DNA of 64,000 bases from Marisediminitalea lipolytica. GTDB taxonomy: Bacteria; Pseudomonadota; Gammaproteobacteria; Enterobacterales; Alteromonadaceae. Positions 59,583 to 64,000 of the stretch are shown one piece after another (positions within the stretch are counted from its first letter, which is position 1; every line of letters starts with the position of its first letter). Made by a program: the position numbers and the translations under genes. The DNA lies in the NCBI RefSeq assembly GCF_001758465.1, contig NZ_MJIC01000009.1, positions 310,001 through 374,000 of the forward strand. The letters are read 5' to 3'. A model generated the notes under the pieces. The model did not search any database and had not been told where the DNA came from. It was given only the letters and a program-made list of their open reading frames with translations.

Positions 59583-60704
59583 TTACGACATGCGCTGACC
59601 GTCCCGCCAATAAGCGGTCACGCCAAGCTCGTCGTCGAGAGTAATGAAGTTTGCTGCAGCGCCGGGCTTCAGCGCGCCCAGAGCGTCGCTTAAACCGAGG
59701 AAAGCAGCCGGCGTTGCGGTAGCCATTTTCAGCACGCTGTCCAGCGGAAAGCCCAAATCGAAATGGGTATGCTGAATTGCTTCTTCCATGGTAAGCACCG
59801 AACCGGCAAGCGTGCCGTCAGCGAGCTTCAGGGTCGGCCCCTGACGCAGCACTTTAATGCCCTGATACATGAAATGGTCAGCATCGCTGGCCGCTGGAGC
59901 CATGGCATCGGTGATCAGCATCAGTTTGTCATCGCCTTTCAGTCGAATCGCCAGAGAAGCACTGATAGGATGAACGTGCTGATGATCCACAATCAGACCA
60001 CAATAAATATCGTCACGGTACAGGGCACTGCCTACCACGCCGGGTTCACGGCTGTTCAACGCAGACATGGCGTTGTACAGGTGAGTGGCCGAGGTCGCGC
60101 CAGCGTCAAATGCCCGCAGACAGGTTTCAGAATCGGCATTGGTATGGCCAACAGACACAATCACACCGGCGTCTACGAGGCGGGTGATGTCTTCCGGAGA
60201 TACCATTTCCGGCGCTACCGTTACCAGCACCACGCCTAAATCCTTGCGGGTAAAAACAGCAAACTCTTCGTCGGTTAGCGGACGAATAAAGCTGCTGCTG
60301 TGCATGCCTTTTTTAGCCTGCGACAGGTGTGGGCCTTCAAAATGCACACCGGGAATCGCTGCAGAATTGTCGGCATGGGCAATGGCGATGGCATCGGCAC
60401 CACGCTTCATCACTTCAAGATCATCTGTGATAAGCGTGGGCATAATGCTGCCGGTACCCACGGTAAGATAAGCATCCGCCATTTGCTTTAAGGTTTCTGG
60501 CGTCGGCGCTTCATTAAACTGCACGCCACCGCCGCCATTCACCTGAATATCCACCATCGCCGGGCTCACTAACCCGTTGAGCACGGTGGCTTCACCGGCT
60601 TCGGAATTCGGGGTCAGAGACGACACCTTGCCATTCTCAATGTCAAAGCTGACATCAGAAAGCAGCGTGGTACCGTCGAACAATTGTGGAGCAAAATAGC
60701 GCAT
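59583..60704 (-). CDS. nagA: N-acetylglucosamine-6-phosphate deacetylase NagA
   Basis: A 373-residue amidohydrolase with PAMVDIQVNGGGGVQFNE, GVHFEGPHLSQAKKGMH (metal Glu), SVGHTNADSETC, THLYNAMSALNSREPG and LITDAMAPA (catalytic Asp). It removes acetate from GlcNAc-6-phosphate made by NagK. It follows the SIS-domain gene by five bases. Confidence 0.93.
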   Translation of the reverse strand: MRYFAPQLFDGTTLLSDVSFDIENGKVSSLTPNSEAGEATVLNGLVSPAMVDIQVNGGGGVQFNEAPTPETLKQMADAYLTVGTGSIMPTLITDDLEVMKRGADAIAIAHADNSAAIPGVHFEGPHLSQAKKGMHSSSFIRPLTDEEFAVFTRKDLGVVLVTVAPEMVSPEDITRLVDAGVIVSVGHTNADSETCLRAFDAGATSATHLYNAMSALNSREPGVVGSALYRDDIYCGLIVDHQHVHPISASLAIRLKGDDKLMLITDAMAPAASDADHFMYQGIKVLRQGPTLKLADGTLAGSVLTMEEAIQHTHFDLGFPLDSVLKMATATPAAFLGLSDALGALKPGAAANFITLDDELGVTAYWRDGQRMS

Positions 60705-60709
60705 GATGT

Positions 60710-61711
60710 TTATACCGTTTCTGTGACTTTTTTCAGGCCTACCGGATTATCAGGATCCATATCCAGTTTTCTGGCCGCGATTTCGATATCGAGATAAAAA
60801 CGCTGCATGATAAGCAGGGGCGATACCAGAGGATGAATATCTTCCGGCGGCGTCAGCAGCGGATAAACCGTCGCGCCGCGCTTCTTCACTTCGGCTATCT
60901 GCGCCTCGTGGAACGGGCTGCTGGCGTCAGGAATGTTCACATCCAGAATGGCCACGCCGCGGTTAAGCAGTGAAATAGGACCATGCAGGAATTCTGCACT
61001 GCTGAACGCTTCAGCCTGAATACCGCATACTTCTTTCATTTTTAACGCGATTTCTCTTGAAACAGCATAACCGAAAGCACGACCCAGCACTACGCATCTG
61101 TCCATCGGGCCCAGTGCTTCTGCGCTGAGTACCGGTTCGGCAGCAATGGTTTGCTCCATCTGCGCGGGCAACTGTTCAAGTGATGCAGCAAGCGCCTTGT
61201 TTTCTGAGTAAGTAGAAACAATGTGCAGCAGCGCAAACAGGCTTGCCAGATAGCTTTTGGTTGCAGCAACAGCAACTTCAGGGCCGGCTTTAAGCGGAAT
61301 AAAGAAATCCACCACGTCTGCGATAGGTGAGCTTTCGTCGTTCACCAGCGCAACACACAGGGCGCCCTGTGCTTTGGCCATTTTCGCCTGAGCGATGATG
61401 TCCGGGCTGCGACCAGACTGGGAAATTACAAACACCAGCGCTTCTTTCAGGCGCAGTGATTTACCGTACACACTGTTAACTGAAGGGGCTGCGGCAGCCA
61501 CGGATAAACCCAGTTCGGTCTCAATCAGGTATTTACCGAATACGCCGGCGTGATCAGAGGTACCGCGGCCAATCATGTAAACAAAAGCCGGGTCGTGCTG
61601 CTTTATCGCTTCAGCGAGTTCAGCAACACTGGCGCTGTTTTCTTTAAGTTGATTACGGAATACCTGGGGTGTTTCGGCGGCCTCGGTGGCCATTTTAGTC
61701 GTGAGTGCCAT
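60710..61711 (-). CDS. SIS-domain glucosamine-6-phosphate deaminase (NagB-II)
   Basis: A 333-residue double-SIS protein like the isomerase half of GlmS, with MIGRGTSDHAGVFGKYLIE, VFVISQSGRSPDIIAQ and EAFSSAEFLHGPISLLN. In marine gammaproteobacteria this NagB-II deaminates glucosamine-6-phosphate to fructose-6-phosphate, replacing classical NagB. It is one base from nagK and five from nagA. Confidence 0.88.
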   Translation of the reverse strand: MALTTKMATEAAETPQVFRNQLKENSASVAELAEAIKQHDPAFVYMIGRGTSDHAGVFGKYLIETELGLSVAAAAPSVNSVYGKSLRLKEALVFVISQSGRSPDIIAQAKMAKAQGALCVALVNDESSPIADVVDFFIPLKAGPEVAVAATKSYLASLFALLHIVSTYSENKALAASLEQLPAQMEQTIAAEPVLSAEALGPMDRCVVLGRAFGYAVSREIALKMKEVCGIQAEAFSSAEFLHGPISLLNRGVAILDVNIPDASSPFHEAQIAEVKKRGATVYPLLTPPEDIHPLVSPLLIMQRFYLDIEIAARKLDMDPDNPVGLKKVTETV

Positions 61712-61712
61712 A

Positions 61713-62594
61713 TCAGGCCTCCTTAAAAGCTTGTCTGGCCAGCGCTACCGCACCGTATTCCGGTGAGCATAGCGCGGGGCTTAACTTGCGCTGAATGTGG
61801 TCGGGCAGGTGAGCACTCCAGTAGGAGGCCAGTCCGCCAATCATAGTCAGGCGCTGTGGTTTTAAATCCGAAAGACGCTGCAACACCATGGTGAGGTATG
61901 CAGCACCTTCCTGAATAATTGCTGTTGCCAGCGCTTCGTTCTGCCGGGCCTGACCAACTACTACTGGCGCCAGCGCGGCATAGTCGGCAGAGCGGTAGTG
62001 CAGCGCCTGGGCAACAATGTCCTCAGCACTGGAAGCATGTAGCTGTTCGCACACGGCGTCTGTCAGCGGTGTAGTGTCCGACAGTCCGTCCATCGCTTCG
62101 AGGGTGGATGACAGCGCGCGCCAGCCCAGCCAGGCACCGCTGGCTTTATCCCCTAACGGAAAGCCGTGACCGCCCATCATGGTATGTACATCGTTCACAC
62201 AGGCAAAGGCTGAACTGCCGGTGCCGGTAATCATGATGGCGCCTTCCTGACCGCCATGGGCGCCCGCGCAGGCAACGTGCAGGTCGGTGGTCAGCAGGGT
62301 GTTGGCAAAGGGTAACTGCCAGGCTTCAGCTAAATCCCGGTAGGCGGGGATATTCACCCCCGCCAGACCAAGACACACATGAAGTGTTGATATTGTTTCT
62401 GCGGGCAGATTCGCTGCGGCGACAGCCTGTGCAGCGGCATCAATGATGCTGTTTAAAGCGATGTCGGCAGACTGAGCCGGATTCGCTGGTCCGGAAAGCC
62501 CCTCGCCCAACAGCTCGCCATTCAGTGACTCAAGCCGGGCTTTGCACTTTGTTCCGCCACCGTCGATGCCGAGAAAATACTGTTGATGAATCAC
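61713..62594 (-). CDS. nagK: N-acetylglucosamine kinase NagK
   Basis: A 293-residue sugar kinase of the BadF/BadG/BcrA ATPase family: FLGIDGGGTKCKARLES (phosphate 1), GAIMITGTGSSAFACV and HGFPLGDKASGAWLGWRAL. It phosphorylates imported GlcNAc. In Alteromonadales this family replaces ROK-type NagK. Confidence 0.88.
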   Translation of the reverse strand: MIHQQYFLGIDGGGTKCKARLESLNGELLGEGLSGPANPAQSADIALNSIIDAAAQAVAAANLPAETISTLHVCLGLAGVNIPAYRDLAEAWQLPFANTLLTTDLHVACAGAHGGQEGAIMITGTGSSAFACVNDVHTMMGGHGFPLGDKASGAWLGWRALSSTLEAMDGLSDTTPLTDAVCEQLHASSAEDIVAQALHYRSADYAALAPVVVGQARQNEALATAIIQEGAAYLTMVLQRLSDLKPQRLTMIGGLASYWSAHLPDHIQRKLSPALCSPEYGAVALARQAFKEA

Positions 62595-62647
62595 AAACGG
62601 TTCCTTACTGAATCTCTAGAAATCACATGAAAAGTTAAATAGCAGCG

Positions 62648-63733
62648 TTAGATTTTGATGAAAATCTGCTTACGCCAGAGCCAGTAAACCGGAATGAAAC
62701 ACACACCCACAAACATCACTACCCAGATGGTTGCACTGATAAATTCACTCATTCCAACCTGCAGCGACCAGTCCACCCACATCTGATGAACAGATGTTCC
62801 GTTAACTTCCCAGTCGAGACACTTTTCAATGATGACATGCAGCACGTAAGCGGTAATCGCGTTGGCGCCGAAGATTACCGGCAGGGTTGTGCCGGCGCGG
62901 TGGCCACGAATATCGATGTACCACACCATACAGGCCAGGATCAGTGCAGCAATGCCGCCGGTAGCCAGTACAAATGAGCTCGACCAGATTTGTTTGATGA
63001 ATGGGAAGCCAAGGCTCCATACACAACCAATAGCAAAACAGGCGAAACCAAAGACTGAAAGATGCATTACCGCTTCTTTTAAATCCTGCTTAGCGCTAAT
63101 CAGAATTCGTCCCATCAGCAGACCAATGATACCGGTGACGATAGAAGGGAAGGTGCTCAGAAGTCCTTCCGGGTCCCACTCGCCGCGCCATAACATGCCG
63201 GGCATAAAGCGATCGAACCAGTTGATGATGTTTTCGCCGCGCTCCAGGTGACCCGCAGGCAGCCCAGGTGCCGGTACGCACAGAATAAACAGCCAGTACA
63301 GTACAAGAATAGCGATTCCAGACTTCACAATGGTCCGTGGTGTACAGTAAATAGCAAAATAACAGCAGGCCAGGTAAACCAGAGCAATACGCTGTAACAC
63401 ACCGAGAATTCGGATTTGTTCAAAATGGGTATAGAACAGATTCACTACCATACCCAGCGCGAACATAATGAACGTTCGCTTCCACACTTTTTTAAGTACC
63501 GCCGACAGATTCGGTGAATCCGGAGTGACATTCTTAAAGCCCAGCGCGATGGCAACACCAACGATAATGATGAAGAACGGGAAAATCAGGTCGGCAAAGA
63601 AAATCCCATCCCAGTATGCGTGAGAGAGTTCGCCATAGGTATTCGGACTGTTCACCACGATCATCGCCATCATGGTTAGCCCGCGAAATACGTCGAGAGA
63701 CAGTAATCGCTTTTTGTTATTTTCAGCTGTCAT
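62648..63733 (-). CDS. nagX: NagX, DUF5009 membrane protein (heparan-alpha-glucosaminide N-acetyltransferase-like)
   Basis: A 361-residue membrane protein with about ten hydrophobic helices, starting RLLSLDVFRGLTMMAMIVVN and ending with an HYWLWR-like C terminus (VYWLWRKQ). It resembles the acyltransferase_3/HGSNAT group. NagX is conserved in nag clusters of Alteromonadales and Xanthomonadales, with a proposed part in GlcNAc uptake or oligosaccharide acetylation. It is the first gene of the leftward operon. Confidence 0.85.
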   Translation of the reverse strand: MTAENNKKRLLSLDVFRGLTMMAMIVVNSPNTYGELSHAYWDGIFFADLIFPFFIIIVGVAIALGFKNVTPDSPNLSAVLKKVWKRTFIMFALGMVVNLFYTHFEQIRILGVLQRIALVYLACCYFAIYCTPRTIVKSGIAILVLYWLFILCVPAPGLPAGHLERGENIINWFDRFMPGMLWRGEWDPEGLLSTFPSIVTGIIGLLMGRILISAKQDLKEAVMHLSVFGFACFAIGCVWSLGFPFIKQIWSSSFVLATGGIAALILACMVWYIDIRGHRAGTTLPVIFGANAITAYVLHVIIEKCLDWEVNGTSVHQMWVDWSLQVGMSEFISATIWVVMFVGVCFIPVYWLWRKQIFIKI

Positions 63734-63780
63734 CTGTGAACTGCTTCTTTTGCAATCAGGGTTTTTACGTTAACCTTGCT

Positions 63781-63796
63781 TTGTCAACGTTGTCAA
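63781..63796. promoter_or_regulatory. Probable NagR operator
   Basis: TTGTCAACGTTGTCAA is a near-perfect palindrome around the CG centre (AACGTT core), the shape of LacI-family operators, and lies 48 bases ahead of nagX in the gap to the divergent nagR. It resembles the TGACAnCGnTGTCA-type NagR site I recall from related bacteria. Confidence 0.6.
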
Positions 63797-63919
63797 ATCT
63801 TATTTGGGTATAAAAATAGACCAACGTCCTACTTATGGGGTAGACAGGAATGTTGCGGGGCAGGGGGAATGTTATTATGCTCCTGAATGTCATGCATTTT
63901 TTCATCGCGAAAGGAAATT

Positions 63920-64000
63920 ATGAAGAAGCCAACAATTAAGGACGTTGCCAAGCTGGCAGGGGTATCCTTCAAGACTGTTTCACGGGTTGTGAATAAAGAA
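63920..64000 (+). CDS. nagR: LacI-family regulator NagR, N-terminal end (partial)
   Basis: The first 27 codons are in the window: MKKPTIKDVAKLAGVSFKTV followed by SRVVNKE, the LacI helix-turn-helix. A good AAAGGAAA site precedes the ATG. It is divergent from the nag operon, which it should repress in the absence of GlcNAc-6-phosphate. Confidence 0.88.
   Translation, partial: MKKPTIKDVAKLAGVSFKTVSRVVNKE

Overview
The window reads like a chromosome segment of a marine gammaproteobacterium, most likely an Alteromonadaceae member (Alteromonas/Aestuariibacter/Paraglaciecola type). The main reasons are the N-acetylglucosamine cluster at the right end (nagX-nagK-SIS deaminase-nagA-nagP, read leftwards from a divergent LacI-type nagR), which has the layout known from Alteromonadales, and the mixed GC content with many AT-rich promoters. 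No phage, integrase, transposase, tRNA, rRNA or CRISPR was seen.

Most of the window (about 0.4-54.6 kb) is a catabolic island for carboxylic acids processed as CoA thioesters. Left block (0.4-14.2 kb): an aromatic-acid type MFS importer, a small carboxymuconolactone-decarboxylase-like protein, then an operon with a thiolase-like/DUF35 pair, a family III CoA-transferase, an acetyl-CoA hydrolase-type CoA-transferase, a beta-keto acid cleavage enzyme (BKACE), a crotonase, an HMG-CoA lyase-like protein, an acyl-CoA dehydrogenase, two SDRs and a hotdog thioesterase; an IclR regulator follows. Middle block (20.8-33.1 kb): a second operon holding a set that matches the cyclohexanecarboxylate route step for step (AliA-like ligase, AliB-like dehydrogenase, BadK-like hydratase, BadH-like SDR, BadI-like ring-opening hydrolase), plus two 3-hydroxyacyl-CoA dehydrogenases, a quinone-oxidoreductase-like protein and an AtoE-like transporter. 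Right block (35.1-54.6 kb): an MFS carrier, ADP-forming acyl-CoA synthetase, acyl-CoA dehydrogenase, a second thiolase-like/MaoC/crotonase/DUF35 set, a sigma-54 activator, a beta-hydroxyacid dehydrogenase relative, aldehyde dehydrogenase, thiolase, amidohydrolase, cupin, SDR and EtfBA, which can accept the electrons of the three acyl-CoA dehydrogenases.

The most notable pattern is regulatory. Eleven sites with the -24/-12 spacing of sigma-54 promoters lie in front of nearly every transcription unit of this island, on both strands, and a sigma-54 enhancer-binding protein with a PAS domain is encoded inside it (43584-45245). I infer one sigma-54 regulon for uptake, CoA activation, ring opening and chain shortening of an alicyclic or aromatic-derived acid whose identity is not fixed by the sequence.

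Inserted between the catabolic blocks (14.2-20.5 kb) are unrelated units: an intergenic region with an elaborate foldback that could be a structured RNA or a small mobile element, a DUF2239-MATE-CMD operon behind two palindromic operators, a hipA-hipB pair in reversed order with three palindromic operators, and an MFS exporter with an unusual C-terminal domain. Between 49.4 and 50.2 kb lies a tandem repeat with a 189-bp period. The right end (54.7-64 kb) is carbohydrate metabolism: a secreted GH3 glycosidase, a decayed 3' remnant of uxuA, and the nag cluster.
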